Assembly (NCBI RefSeq): GCF_018991925.1
Contig: NW_024725489.1
Location: 8,892,473 to 8,956,472, forward strand
Direction: 5' to 3'
Length of the DNA stretch: 64,000 nt
Source of the DNA: Homarus americanus
Lineage: Eukaryota; Arthropoda; Malacostraca; Decapoda; Nephropidae
Within the stretch, counting starts at the first letter, position 1; each line of letters starts with the position of its first letter. The translations under genes were made by a program, and so were the position numbers. The notes under the pieces were generated by a model. It did not search any database. It was not told where the DNA came from and worked only from the letters and a program-made list of their open reading frames with translations. Below, one piece after another: positions 1 to 10,795 of the stretch.

Positions 1-790
1 GTTGTGTTAGTAGACAGTTTGTTGTGCTAGTAGTCAGTTTGTTGTGTTAGTAGACAGTTTGTTGTGCTAGTAGTCAGTTTGTTGTGTTAGTAGACAGTTT
101 GTTGTGTTAGTAGACAGTTTGTTGTGTAGTAGACAGTTTATTGTGTTAGTAGACAGTTTGTTGTGCTAGTAGTCAGTTTGTTGTGTTAGTAGACAGTTTG
201 TTGTGTTAATAGACAGTTTGTTGTGTTAGTAGACAGTTTGTTGTGTTAGTAGACAGTTTGTTGTGCTAGTAGTCAGTTTGTTGTGTTAGTAGACAGTTTG
301 TTGTGCTAGTAGTCAGTTTGTTGTGTTAGTAGACAGTTTGTTGTGTTAGTAGACAGTTTGTTGTGCTAGTAGTCAGTTTGTTGTGTTAGTAGACAGTTTG
401 TTGTGCTAGTAGTCAGTTTGTTGTGTTAGTAGACAGTTTGTTATGTTTAGTAGACAGTTTGTTGTGCTAGTAGTCAGTTTGTTGTGTTAGTAGACAGTTT
501 GTTGTGCTAGTAGTCAGTTTGTTGTGTTAGTAGACAGTTTGTTGTGTTAGTAGACAGTTTGTTGTGCTAGTAGTCAGTTTGTTGTGTTAGTAGACAGTTT
601 GTTGTGTTAGTAAACAGTTTGTTGTGTTAGTAGACAGTTTGTTGTGCTAGTAGTCAGTTTGTTGTTAGTAGACAGTTTGTTGTGTTAGTAGACAATTTGT
701 TGTTGTTAGTAGGCAGTTTGTTGTGTTTAGTAGACAGTTTGTTGTGTTAGTAGACAGTTAGGTGTGTTAGTAGACAGTTTGTTGTGTTAG
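1..790. repeat. 20-bp minisatellite, about 39 units
   Basis: Head-to-tail array of a 20-bp unit (gttgtgttagtagacagttt). Two forms recur: one with ttag...aga and one with ctag...agt. The two differences nearly always occur together, and the second form is always flanked by the first, so pairs and triplets of units seem to have been copied together. A few units have one-base indels. The array lies about 50 bp beyond the stop codon of the tektin gene and may overlap its 3' UTR. It has no coding potential of its own. Confidence 0.97.
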
Positions 791-842
791 GAACCAAGTT
801 TTTCTCAGAACATAGCTTCAAGAGGTCATCAACTGTTCAGTA

Positions 843-1068
843 TTAGTAGAGAGTAAAGTCCACCATGTGAGGCTGGGAGAGTGGGAAGCTCTTTCTGATC
901 GCCAGACATTTATCACGGTCAATGTAAATGGAATTGGTCTTAACGCCCAGGTCATGGTCAAGCCGGGCACGGATTTGCGCCAGGCGATGTAACGAGTTTT
1001 CTGCCTCTGACAGCTTGTGGCGCAGTGACTCTACACTCTCGCTCAGTTCCTGTACTTCACGGACCATC
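843..1068 (-). CDS. TEKT: Tektin, last coding exon
   Basis: The exon opens after a pyrimidine-rich acceptor (tttctttaag) at 1069-1070. Its first base completes an Arg codon begun in the previous exon. It encodes the C-terminal coiled coil (MVREVQELSESVESL...) and the conserved tektin tail DLGVKTNSIYIDRDKCLAIR followed by a short Phe/Pro/His end, with TAA at 843-845. No AATAAA signal is evident before the minisatellite that begins about 50 bp downstream. The methionine seen here is internal, not a start. Confidence 0.93.
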
Positions 1069-1949
1069 CTTAAAGAAAAAAAATATTAGTAGCATAATAA
1101 GTGGTAGTAATTTAGTATTCATTTATACCTCTAGAAGTATTTAGTTATAGTAGCAGTACTGGTAGTAGGAGGAGAAGAAGGAAGAGAAAAAATGAAGGGA
1201 CGTACAGGAGGAGTAGGGAGAGGAACAAGAAGAAAAGGAAGTAGACGAGGAGGAAGAAGGGAAAGTAAAATATAGGAAGGATAAAGAGATTAGTAAGAGA
1301 AACTTAACAGATAACTAAAGTAGGCGACACTTAGAAACTGAAAGAAATAATTACTTGGAGGAATTTAATAAAAAAAAAACACTTAGAAAGAAAAGAGTGA
1401 TAAAAATATATATCCCCCTCCCTACAGTATGCCACTACTATCCTTCATCACACAAAAGTCTATTATATAAGGTATTCTCTTATAATATTGTGTGATGTAT
1501 ATAGCCTTCTCTTTAAAAATTAACGGCCGATTTCTCTGTAATATTTGATTTATAGATAAATAGGAAATGATTGAATGAAACTGTTTTATAGAAGACTAAC
1601 TGAAATAATTTGAGAATATGTTGGAATTCCCCGCCACAGTTTGGTGGTTTAATATCTAAAATCTCTATCCTTATGCAGTGAATATCCTTACAAAACCTCC
1701 TTTACCTTTCTTGATTTATGCATGAGGAAGTTGGTGTATGTAATTCTACCTGTATGTGGAACCGAGTTATTTGCAACTGACGTGGTAGATAAGTGTAGCC
1801 GCAGAGTTTTGTCTCCAGTAACAATTCATATGGAAAACACAAGCAGGACTGAAGTAGGCAAGGAAATCGGAGGTGCCATCATGGCTCTCCAAATGATCGT
1901 CTCGGCAACCGTGAAGTGTGCACAGAAAAATGATAGCTAGGTTGATTTC
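1069..1949. other. Intronic sequence, nothing recognised
   Basis: AT-rich intron between the last two tektin exons. It holds a purine-rich stretch (about 1160-1300) and a possible 72-codon plus-strand frame (1722-1940) with no recognisable motif, which I treat as chance. Confidence 0.5.
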
Positions 1950-3540
1950 CCATTATGCAGCAACTGGCTCCAGCCTTTCATGGGGTACGCTGTCGAAAGC
2001 CTTGGCGTAATGTTGGTATATATTGTCGATATTGCCACCCTGTTCCAGGATTTGGGTCTAAACATCCAGTACCTTGAGTAATTGTGTTAAGCGGGAGCGT
2101 CCCGGCATAAAACCGTGTTGGCAGGCTTTTACAAGGTTGTTTTGTACTAGATGTTCCATCATGGCATCTCTTATGATGCTCTCAAGTACTGTACATATTA
2201 TGCTGGTCAGGATCACTGGTCTATAATTATTCGTGGAGTGACGATCGCCCTTCTTGAAGATAGGACTCACATAACCCATTTTCCAATCACTGGGGACATT
2301 TTGCTCATCCAGGCATTTGCAGAACAGGATCTTCAGGGGCTCAGAAAGCTCGTTGCACAACTCTCTTAACACTCAGGTATGCCGGGACTCTTATGAACCT
2401 TTAGCGTTAACAATTTATTACACAATGTGGGTCAGTGCTGTGTCAAACCGTCTGTCCTCAAACGCAGGGAGATTGTTCGCATCCTCTCTTGTGAACAACG
2501 AGGAAAATAATTTGTTCAACGCCTCCGCCTTGTCGTGGCCTGGTTCTTGGATCTGACATACTTCCTCCTGTCTTGTTCGTCATTTAACCGAACCCACATC
2601 TCGAATTTCTGAGTTTTCTTCTTAACTTTGTCGACCGCTGCATGGTTCACATGCAGCGGTGTCCTTGTGTTCCCGGAGGCACTGGATTTGGCCTTGGGTA
2701 TATATTTCTCGACCAAATGGTTCTCTTTACTGGCTATAATATTCAGTGTAGTGTCTGCGTTCTTATACCTTAGTGAGTCAGGCCAGTGGATACCCCTCAT
2801 CTCCTCCCTCATCTCGCCGTAAATTCCCTTGTAATATTTACACCTTGGCCTGGTTTTGTCACTTAACCAAATAACAGTTAAATCTGAAAGACAATGTTAC
2901 GTTGGCGTGGTTTCATTTCTCTAGTCGATATCGCCATAGTTAAAGTCCACCATGACAAGGAGGTGACTAGGTGTTGAGCGCCGTTACGTTGTCAATTCAG
3001 GCTCTTAAGTTCCTCTGAATTATTATGCTACAGTTTGGGGATCTGTAGATGCACCCGACAATAAGTTATTCTCTCACCTTTATTTTAATTTTACACCACT
3101 TGGATTCTTCAAAAAGATCCTCTTCCTGTACCCTCACTTGGCTGGCTCTCAGGTCTTGCGTAGCATAAATAACCAAACCTCTCTTGTAAGTTTCTTGAGA
3201 AAGGTTCGTAAATGAGGCATATCCAGTAATACTGAACTCACGTTCCTCCAGGTCGATTTTCCTGTTCTTCTGTTCTTGTACAACAGCTTTACAACACCTA
3301 CTCTATCGGGTTGATGTACCATCAGTAGTGTTTCAAACTCCGCTTTCTTATCAAGGAACCTGTCAATATTAGTGTACAGTACGTGATTTTCAAGCCGGAA
3401 TTTGTTTTCGGTAATGTCTCTGATCTTGGTAGTAACTCAGGTCCCACTCCATTTTCAACAGCTGCAGCGTTTGCTAAATCCATTGTATTTTGTGAGGTGT
3501 GGTCAGCAATGGTAAGGATTCCTGTAACTGTAACCTACTC
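1950..3540 (-). mobile_element. CR1-like non-LTR retrotransposon, truncated and broken
   Basis: Reading the minus strand from 3540 to 1950 gives a decayed endonuclease then reverse transcriptase. Endonuclease traces include VGCIYRSPN near 3050 and VDFNYGDID near 2945. The RT begins near 2370 with SDWKMGYVSPIFKKGD, continues through NNYRPV and ACQHGFMPGRSRLTQLL, and ends just after the motif A region (KAFDSVPHERL, about 1970-2010). The copy lacks the rest of the RT, including the catalytic Asp-Asp box. Many stops and frameshifts show it is inactive. It has the same orientation as the tektin gene. Confidence 0.85.
2058..2372 (-). pseudogene. Reverse transcriptase fragment of the CR1-like element
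   Basis: 104-residue open piece covering the RT fingers, from a leader rich in Leu/Cys through WKMGYVSPIFKKGD, NYRPV and the ACQHGF motif with GRSRLTQLL. These are the conserved blocks 1-2 of LINE RTs. The frame then shifts, and the motif A region follows in another frame. The catalytic domain is incomplete. Confidence 0.85.
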
Positions 3541-3744
3541 AGTTGTATATGTGTCCTGAGCTGATCACATGTGCTGATTGAGGGTCGCAACTTTATTTAC
3601 TGGCGACTGGAACCAAGTAGTGCAAGGATGCTATTAGTTCCGGTGCTATTGGAGGTGTACTATTGGTGCTATTACTAGAGTCCTAGTGGTAATTAGGAGA
3701 TAATCACTCAGAAGCACTAACAAGTTTGGCGCCATAGCAAGTGA
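3541..3744. other. Intronic spacer, nothing recognised
   Basis: Short stretch between the CR1-like element and the first array copy. It contains repeated gtgctatt words but no gene. Confidence 0.4.
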
Positions 3745-5590
3745 TCTCTGCAATGCCGTCGCCGCCCTTGTAAGAAAGCTAACAACCTCGTGCGGCCATC
3801 ACCTTCATGCTCTGACGGTCTGCCGCCTCATTCCCCTGGATAAAAATCCAGGATGTAGGCCTATAGGAGTGGGATAAGTGCTGAGGCGGCTCATTGGAAA
3901 ATGCATAATGGAGGTGGTAAAGATTGATGTCAAGGCAGCTGAAGGGAACTTGCAAGTTTTTTGTGGCTTACGATGACGCCCTTACAGGTGCAAGAAAAGT
4001 GATGTCATCACGTGGTCCATAAATAGGGTACCACCCAAATACCAGCAAGTCCTTCCTCATTATGAAGCCAGAACACGATGACCGGGCAGTGGAGGTGCTC
4101 TGTGGAAATTAGGGCAAAATAACAAAGGATGGCCAAAGATACCTAGGAGCAATAATCGGCACGATGGACTTCAAGATCCGAGTTCGTAACGGGAAAGGTG
4201 AATGAGTGAGTTAGGGAAAGCCAAGCTCTGTCTGATATTGCTAAAACAGAGTCACATGCGGCTTTTGCGGCATTCACCCATGGAGTCAAGCATCGCTGGA
4301 ACTACCTGATGCGCACTATCCCTGATGTCGGACCCTCCCCTCCGCCCTCTGGAAGAAGCCATCAATGTCGCATTTATCCCAACATTAGTGAAAACCCTTA
4401 TTTACCCATAGCAGAAAGGTCACTCCTTGCACTCCCACCGAGACTAGGAGGAATGGAATTGACTAATCCAGTGGAGCTTGCCCGTACAAAGCATCAGAAC
4501 TGTCAAGCTGACGGCAGCTCTCAATGAGCACATAGATCAGAATGCAGCAAGTCAGGTGGATACCAACGAACTAAACAAGATTCGATGGTCTATTAAGACA
4601 GAGTGGCAGCACACCCAAAGTGATAAACTGCAACAACTGTTGCAACAATTGCCAAAGAACGTGAAAAGAAAAGTAGCTATAGCGCAGGAAGTGGGCGCCT
4701 CAAATTGGTTAACAAAGTTACCGGTGAGGGCAAAACGCTTCATCCTTCATGAACAAAAATTCACAGATGCCATTGCTCTAAGGTACGGTAGGGCAGTAGA
4801 AGGTTTGCCCTCCCAATGCGTGTGCGGCTCATCTTGTGACATCAATCACGCCATGGTGTGCAAGGAAGGGGGTTTCATATGCATGAGGCATGACGAGGTA
4901 TGGGATCTAACAGCAAATCTACTGAGGGAAATCTGCCACGACGTAATGGTGGAACCACCCCTCCTTCCATTGGACGGTGAGAATCTCCGTCACATGACTA
5001 AAAACACATCCAAAGAAGCCCGTGTGGACGTCAGTGGTCGAGGATTCTGGACGCGGGGACAGCGAGCTTTTTTTGATATAAGGACTATTGATCCCATGGC
5101 CACATGTCACCGCAACCTAGCTCTCGATGCTGTACATAGGAGAAACGAGAACGACAAGATTAGAGAATATGGGGAGAGAATTCAGAACGTTGATCAAGGC
5201 AGCTTCACTCCTCTGGTGTTCACAACCTCTGGTGGGATAGGATCAAGTGCAAGATGCTTTTACGCCAGACTCGCGGAGGTGCTATCCGAACAGAAGCAGC
5301 AGCCCAGAAGTTATGTTACAACCTGGATGAGATGTCGACTGTCCTTTTCTCTCCTTAGGTCTGCTTTTCTCTGCCTGAGGGGAACGAGAGCATCGGCCCC
5401 AAAGCCGACAACAGTTGCAGATATTGACTATGAGGCAACAGTCACTGAATGCCGCCTAGATCTGCTGCTCAACTAATTCAACACAGCAAGGATAGCTACT
5501 TATGTATTAGAATATTTGACATTAAGGTTATAAAATGGCGGCGAAGGTGTGGCTATTGGGGGAGGATGGAGGCCATTTTTTTTTGTAAGA
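3745..5590 (+). mobile_element. Nuclease-type non-LTR element, array copy 1
   Basis: First of three head-to-tail copies of a retrotransposon. The RT N-terminal part is readable at 3745-3955 (DLCNAVAALVRKL..., RLIPLDKNPG, RPIGVG). About 360 bp relative to copy 2 is then deleted, joining directly to the catalytic area, where YADD is degraded (AYDDAL near 3970). The thumb region follows, then the long C-terminal frame. The 3' end carries a shared tail with an ATGGCGGCGAAGGTG block, a T run and a short agtagtag tract. Unlike copies 2 and 3, it has extra 5' sequence. Confidence 0.8.
4478..5476 (+). CDS. C-terminal ORF: knuckle plus restriction-like nuclease
   Basis: 332-residue open frame. Residues about 109-124 show a Cys/His cluster (CVCGSSCDINHAMVC), followed by RHDEVWDLT. 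Further on come ARVDVSGRGFW and QRAFFDIR, spaced like the PD...D/E core of restriction-like endonucleases. The C terminus has SFTPLVFTTSGGIG and RCRLSFSLLRSAFLCLRG. In R2-type elements such a knuckle followed by Arg-His and a PD-(D/E)XK-like domain nicks the target DNA; applying that here is inference from motif order. The reading frame shifts near 4490 relative to the upstream RT, so this start is not a genuine initiator. It is the best preserved copy in the array. Confidence 0.65.
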   Translation: MPVQSIRTVKLTAALNEHIDQNAASQVDTNELNKIRWSIKTEWQHTQSDKLQQLLQQLPKNVKRKVAIAQEVGASNWLTKLPVRAKRFILHEQKFTDAIALRYGRAVEGLPSQCVCGSSCDINHAMVCKEGGFICMRHDEVWDLTANLLREICHDVMVEPPLLPLDGENLRHMTKNTSKEARVDVSGRGFWTRGQRAFFDIRTIDPMATCHRNLALDAVHRRNENDKIREYGERIQNVDQGSFTPLVFTTSGGIGSSARCFYARLAEVLSEQKQQPRSYVTTWMRCRLSFSLLRSAFLCLRGTRASAPKPTTVADIDYEATVTECRLDLLLN

Positions 5591-5665
5591 AGTAGTAGTA
5601 AGAATCCATGATGTAGGCCTATAGGGGTGGGGGAAGTGCTGAGGCGGATCATCTGAAAATGCATA

Positions 5666-5890
5666 ATGGAGATGGTAAAGGATGATGTCAGGGCAGAAGC
5701 AGGGAACCTGCAAGTTGGTGCTGGCCACCAGGCTGGAGGGGAAGCTGCCATTCACGCCATAAGAATGATATATGAGCAGCGGGATTGTGAGGCCGTTCTC
5801 CTGGTGGACGCTTCAAACGCATTCAACATATTTAACCGCAAGGCCGCACTGCACAACATCAAGATCAAGTGTGCAAGCTTAGTATGTTGA
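5666..5890 (+). pseudogene. RT palm fragment, copy 2
   Basis: 74-codon open piece carrying GNLQVGAGHQAGGEAAIH and the motif A block LLVDASNAFNIFNRKA of the element's reverse transcriptase. A frameshift near 5880 ends it. The downstream FADDL block lies in another frame. Confidence 0.75.
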
Positions 5891-6615
5891 AAACTCACAT
5901 AGGAATCCATCAGACCATTATATAGGAAAACAACAAGACTCTAAGAGGTGATACCATTATACAGTCAACCGAGGGAATAACGCAGGGAGTTACCTGTTGC
6001 AATGGCAATGTGCGCAATAGGCCTATCCGTGCTCCAAGACAAAATAACATTTGAAACAACTGAGGTCAAGAAACTGGCGTTTGCTGACGACCTTACAAGA
6101 GCAGGAAAAGTGGAGGACACCAAAAAGTAGTGGGACCTGGTAACATCACGAGGCCCACAAATAGGGTACCACCCAAACGCCAGCAAGTCCTTCCTCATTG
6201 TGAAGCCAGAACATTATGAACGGGCAATGGAGGTGTTCGGTGGAAGTGAGGTCAAAATAACAAAGGATGGGTAAAGACACCTAGGCGCAGTAATCGGCAC
6301 GACGGACTTCAAGACCGAGTTCGTAACGGGAAAGGTGAATGAGTGAGTTAGCGAAATCTAAGCTCTGTCTGATATTGCTAACACAGAGCCACATGCGGCT
6401 TTTGCGGCATTCACCCATGGAGTCAAGCATCGCTGGAACTACCTGATGCGCACTATCCCTGATATCGGGTCCCCCCCTCCGCCCTCTGGAAGAAACCATC
6501 AATGTCGCATTTATCCCACCATTAGTGAAAAACCCTTATTTAACCATAGCAGAAAGGTCACTCCTTGCACTCCTACCGAGACTAGGAGTAATGGAATTGA
6601 CTAATCCAGTGGAGC

Positions 6616-7524
6616 TTGCCCGTACAAAGCATCAGAACTGTCAAGCTGACGGCAGCTCTCAATGAACACATAGATCAGAATGCAGCAAGTCAGGTGGATA
6701 CCAACGAACTAAACAAGATTCGATGGTTTATTAAGACAGAGCGGCAGCACACCCAAAGTGATAAACTGCAACAACTGTTGCAACAATTGCCAGAAAACGT
6801 GAAAAGAAAAGTAGCTATAGCGCAGGAAGTAGGCGCCTCAAATTGGTTAACAAAGTTACCGATGAGGGCAAAAGGCTTCATCGTTCATAAACAAGAATTC
6901 ACAGATGCCATTGCTCTAAGGTACGGAAGGGCAGTAGAAGGTTTGTCCTCCCAATGCGGGTGCGGCTCATCTTGCGACATCAATTACGCCATGGTGTATG
7001 ACGAGGTATGGGATCTAACAGCAAATCCACTGAGGGAAATCTGCCACGACGTAATGGTGGAACCGCCCCTCCTTCCATTGGACGGTGAGAATCTCCGTCA
7101 CAGGACTTCAAACACATCCAACGAAGCCCGTGTGGACGTCAGTGGTCGAGGATTCTGGACGAGGGGACAGCGAGCTTTTTTTGATATAAGGATTATTGAT
7201 CCCATGGCCGCATGTCACCGCAACCTAGCCCTCGATGCTGTACCCAGGAGGAACGAGAACGACAAGATTAGAGAATATGGGGAGAGAATTCAGAACGTTG
7301 ATCAAGGCAGCTTCACTCCTCTGGTGTTCACAACCTCTGGTGGGATAGGACCAAGTGCGAGATGCTTTTACGCCAGACTCGCGGAGGCGCTATCCGAACA
7401 GAAGCAGCAGCCCAGAAGTTATGTTACAACCTGGATGAGATGTCGACTATCCTTTTCTCTCCTTAGGTCTGCTTTTCTCTGCCTGAGGGAAACGAGAGCA
7501 TCGGCCCAAAGCCAACAACAGTAG
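6616..7524 (+). pseudogene. C-terminal nuclease ORF, copy 2, knuckle deleted
   Basis: 302-codon open frame nearly identical to copy 1's. An in-frame loss of about ten codons near 6993 removes the last knuckle Cys and the RHD motif, so CGCGSSCDINYAMV runs straight into DEVWDL; the knuckle His is also Tyr. The nuclease-like core (ARVDVSGRGFW, RAFFDIR) and the C-terminal blocks remain. The frame is open, but the knuckle cannot be functional. Confidence 0.75.
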
Positions 7525-7746
7525 CAGATATTGACTATGAGGCAACAGTCACTGAATGCCGCATAGATCTGCTGCTCAACTAACTCAACACAGCAAGGAT
7601 AGCTACTTATATATTAGAATATTTGACATTAAGGTTTTTAAATGGCGGCGAAGTTGTGGCTATTGGGGTGAGGATGGAGGCCATTTTTTTTTTTTGTGGG
7701 AAGTAGTAGTGAGAATCCATAATGTAGGCTTCTAGGGGTGGGGTAA

Positions 7747-8064
7747 GTGCTGAGGCGGATCATCGGAAAATGCATAATGGAGGTGGTGAAGGATGATGTC
7801 AGGGCAGAAGCAGGGAACCTGCAAGTTGGTGCTGGCCACCAGGCTGGAGGGGAAGCTGCCATTCACGTCATAAGAATGATATATGAGCAGCGGGATGGTG
7901 AGGCCGTTCTCCTGGTGGACGCTTCAAACGCATTCAACATATTTAACCGCAAGGCCGCACTGCACAACATCAAGATCAAGTGTCCAAGCTTTGCAATGTA
8001 TGTTGAAAACTCACATAGGAATCCATCAGAGCATTATATAGGAAAACAAGACTCTAAGAGGTGA
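7747..8064 (+). pseudogene. RT palm fragment, copy 3
   Basis: 105-codon piece with [34 protein letters not shown] and LLVDASNAFNIFNRKA, i.e. RT fingers and motif A. It ends at a frameshift before the YADD box at about 8190. Confidence 0.8.
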
Positions 8065-8937
8065 TACCATCATACATTCAACCGAGGAAGAAACGCAGGG
8101 GGACCCTGTTGCAATGGCAATGTACGCAATAGGCCTATCCGTGCTGCAACACACAATAACGTTTGAAACAACTGAAGTCAAACAAGTGGCATACGCTGAT
8201 GACCTTTCAGAAGCAGGAAAAGTAGAGGACATCAAAAAGTGGTGGGACCTGGTAACATAACGAGGCCCACAAATAGGGTACCACCCAAACGCCAGCAAGT
8301 CCTTCCTCATTGTGAAGCCAGAACATTATGAACGGGCAATGGAGGTGTTCGGTGGAAGTGAGGTCAAAATAACAAAGGATGGGTAAAGACACCTAGGCGC
8401 AGTAATCGGCACGACGGACTTCAAGACTGAGTAAGTAACGGGAAAGGAGAATGAGTGGGTTAGGGAAATCCATGCTCTGTCTGAGATTGCTAACACAGAG
8501 CCACATGCGGCTTTTGCGGCATTTACCCATGGAGTCAAGGATCGCTGGAACTACCTGATGCGCACTATCTTTGATATCGGACCCCTCCTCAGCTCTCTGG
8601 AAGAAGCTATCAGCGTCAATTTCATTCCCAAATCAGTGAAACTCCCTCAATTATCCCCAGCAGAAAGATGCACAACCACCGAGACTGGGAGGAATTGGAC
8701 TGACCAATCCAGAGGAGATTGCTGCCAAAGAACATCAAAACTCAGTTAAGCTCACTGCAGCCCTCACGGACCACATAATACAGTAGCTCAGAACACAACA
8801 GGGGAGGTGGATACCATTGAAGTAAACAAGATTCGTAGGTCCATTACGACAGAACGACAGCACAGCCGAAGTGATAAGTTGCAGCAACTGTTGCTGCAAG
8901 TACCAGAGAATTTGAAAAAATAGTAGCTATAGCGCAG

Positions 8938-9465
8938 GTGGTGGGCGCCGCGAACTGGTTCACTACGTTACCGATAAGGGCAAGTGGTTTCAGTCTCAAT
9001 AAACAAGAATTCACAGATGCCATTGCTCTAAGGTACGGTATGCTAGTAGAAGGTTTGCCCTCCCAATGCAGGTGTGGCTCTTCCTATGACGTCGATCACG
9101 CCATGGTGTGCAAGAAAGGGGTCTTCATATGTATGAGGCATGACGAGGTATGGGATCTAACAGCAAATCTACTGAGGGAAATCTGCCACGACGTAATGGT
9201 GGAACCGACCTTCCTTCCATTGGACAGTGAGAATTTCCAACATAGGACTTCAAACACATCCAACGAAGCCCATGTTGACTTCAGTGCTCGAGCATTATGG
9301 ACGCCGGGACAGCGAGCCTTCTTCGACATGAGGATTGTTTGTCCAATGGCCGCATGTCACCGTAATTTAGCTCTCGATGCTGCACACAGGAGGAACGAGA
9401 ACGACAAGATAAGGGCATTGGGGAGAGAATTCAGAACGTTGATGAAGGTAGCTTCACTCCTCTAG
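8938..9465 (+). pseudogene. C-terminal nuclease ORF, copy 3
   Basis: 175-codon piece of the C-terminal domain. The knuckle is CRCGSSYDVDHAMVC, with His and the last Cys kept, followed by RHDEVWDL. HVDFSARALW and QRAFFDMR mark the nuclease-like core. The frame shifts near 9460, and the tail (FTTSGGM..., RCRLSFSLLRLALLCL) continues at 9465-9695. It is independent support that the knuckle and core are the conserved parts of the family. Confidence 0.75.
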
Positions 9466-9850
9466 TGTTCACAACCTCTGGTGGGATGGTACCAAATGCA
9501 AGATGCTGCTACGCCAGACTCGCGAAGGTGAGATCCGAACAGAAGCAGCAGCCCAGAATTTATGTTACAGCCTGGATGAGATGTCGATTGTCCTTCTCTC
9601 TCCTTCGGTTAGCTTTGCTCTGCCTCATGGGAATGAGAGCATCGGCCCCAAAGCCGATTTTGACTAAGAGGCTACAGTCACTGAATTCCGCATAGATCTG
9701 CGGCTTAACTAACCCAACACAGCTAGGATAGCTACTTATGTATTAGGATATTTAATATTAAGGTAATAAAATGGCGGCGAAGGTGTGGCTATTGGGGGAG
9801 GCTGGAGGTCATCTAATAATAAAAAAAGTATTAGTAAGAAGTAGTAATAA

Positions 9851-10382
9851 GAAACAGAATGGGACTCTTGAGGATCTCCTATGTGAAGCAAGAACACTGC
9901 AGGAGAGACTAAAATTTACAGGTGACGGAAAGCAAAACACCGAGCTACATCCGAGCTCAGGTGGTCAGCAGGGAGGTGATGAGTAGAAACAGAAGCAAGA
10001 AAGGCATGTTCTCTATGGTGTGCAGCAACACCGGGTCGTAGTAGTAAAACCGGTTTTTGTATTTGATGATTTTGTTTTCTAAAGGAATATTATATTTAAT
10101 AAATGTGTCAAGATCATTCGTTTCACTATTCTGGATCATTTTCATCCTAATAAATTAACCTGATACATTTACTTTACTTTAAATAAGCTATTTAGTGGTG
10201 TTGGTAAAAGGGTGGGAATACTGAATTTTCATAAGATTTCAAGTTAAAATTTCCCTAGCAAAAAATGAAAACTTTTCAAATCTGAAGATATCACATGATT
10301 CTGCACATAGAACTACATCATTAATACCATGGGCCGATTTTTCAAACTAAAAAAAAAAAATTCGCCTCCGTATGACACACCC
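9851..10382. other. Intronic sequence, nothing recognised
   Basis: About 530 bp between array copy 3 and a further 3' fragment. AT-rich from 10040 on, with an A run near 10350. A short plus-strand frame (EARTLQERLKFTGDG) extends from the copy 3 tail; I cannot assign it. Confidence 0.4.
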
Positions 10383-10795
10383 TACTACTCTGGTGTTCAC
10401 AACCTCTGGTGGGATGGGACCAAGTGCAAGATGCTTTTACGTTAGACTCGTAGGGGTGGTATCCGAACAGAAGCAGCAGCCCAGAAATTATGTTGCAGCC
10501 TGAATGAGATGTCGACAGTCCTTCTCTCTCTTTAGGTCGGATTTGCTCTGCCTCAGGGGAACGAGAGCATCGGCTCCAAAGCCGACCACAGTTGCAGATA
10601 TTGACTATGAGGCAACAGTCACTGATTGCCTCATTGATATGCGGCTCAATTAATGCAACACAGCCAGGATAGCTGCTTATGTATTACGATATTTAATTTT
10701 AAGGTAATGAAATGGCGTAAAGGTGTAGCTGTTAGGGGAGGATGGAGGCCACGTTCTAAAAAAAGAGTAGTAAGAAGTAGTAGTAAGAAGCGTTA
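10383..10795 (+). mobile_element. Nuclease-type non-LTR element, 3' fragment (copy 4)
   Basis: Begins within the block encoding LVFTTSGG and runs through the C terminus and the shared 3' tail (ATGGCG-like block, then agtagtaagaagtagtagtaag). It is separated from copy 3 by unrelated DNA and, unlike the array copies, is truncated far downstream. It helps define the 3' end of the family. Confidence 0.85.

Larger units (their letters stand above)
5591..7711 (+). mobile_element. Nuclease-type non-LTR element, array copy 2
   Basis: Starts abruptly at the RT block RPIGVG (about 5600), exactly where copy 3 also starts, right after the preceding copy's tail. It retains GNLQVGAGHQAGGEAAIH, the motif A block LLVDASNAFNIFNRKA and FADDLTRAG near 6080, then the thumb and the C-terminal frame. 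It has scattered stops and frameshifts. The period between copies 2 and 3 is about 2.1 kb. Confidence 0.85.
7712..9850 (+). mobile_element. Nuclease-type non-LTR element, array copy 3
   Basis: Third copy, with the same 5' junction as copy 2. It keeps the clearest catalytic box (VAYADDLSEAG near 8190) and motif A (LLVDASNAFNIFNRKA near 7910). It is broken by stops and frameshifts at several points. Its 3' end shows the shared ATGGCGGCGAAGGTG block and a degenerate agtagtaa tract near 9830. It is more diverged in its C-terminal region than copies 1 and 2 are from each other. Confidence 0.85.

Noticed and set aside
1..790. CRISPR-like repeat array
   Set aside because: Units are contiguous with no unique spacers, and the genome is eukaryotic.
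1722..1940. 72-codon plus-strand frame
   Set aside because: No recognisable motif, no splice context, and an intronic position.
2151..2822. Plus-strand frames over the CR1-like element
   Set aside because: Antisense shadows; the minus strand carries the RT motifs.
5500..5755. Minus-strand frames rich in Ser/Pro/His
   Set aside because: Antisense shadows of the retrotransposon tail and RT start; the same shadow recurs at 7638-7862.
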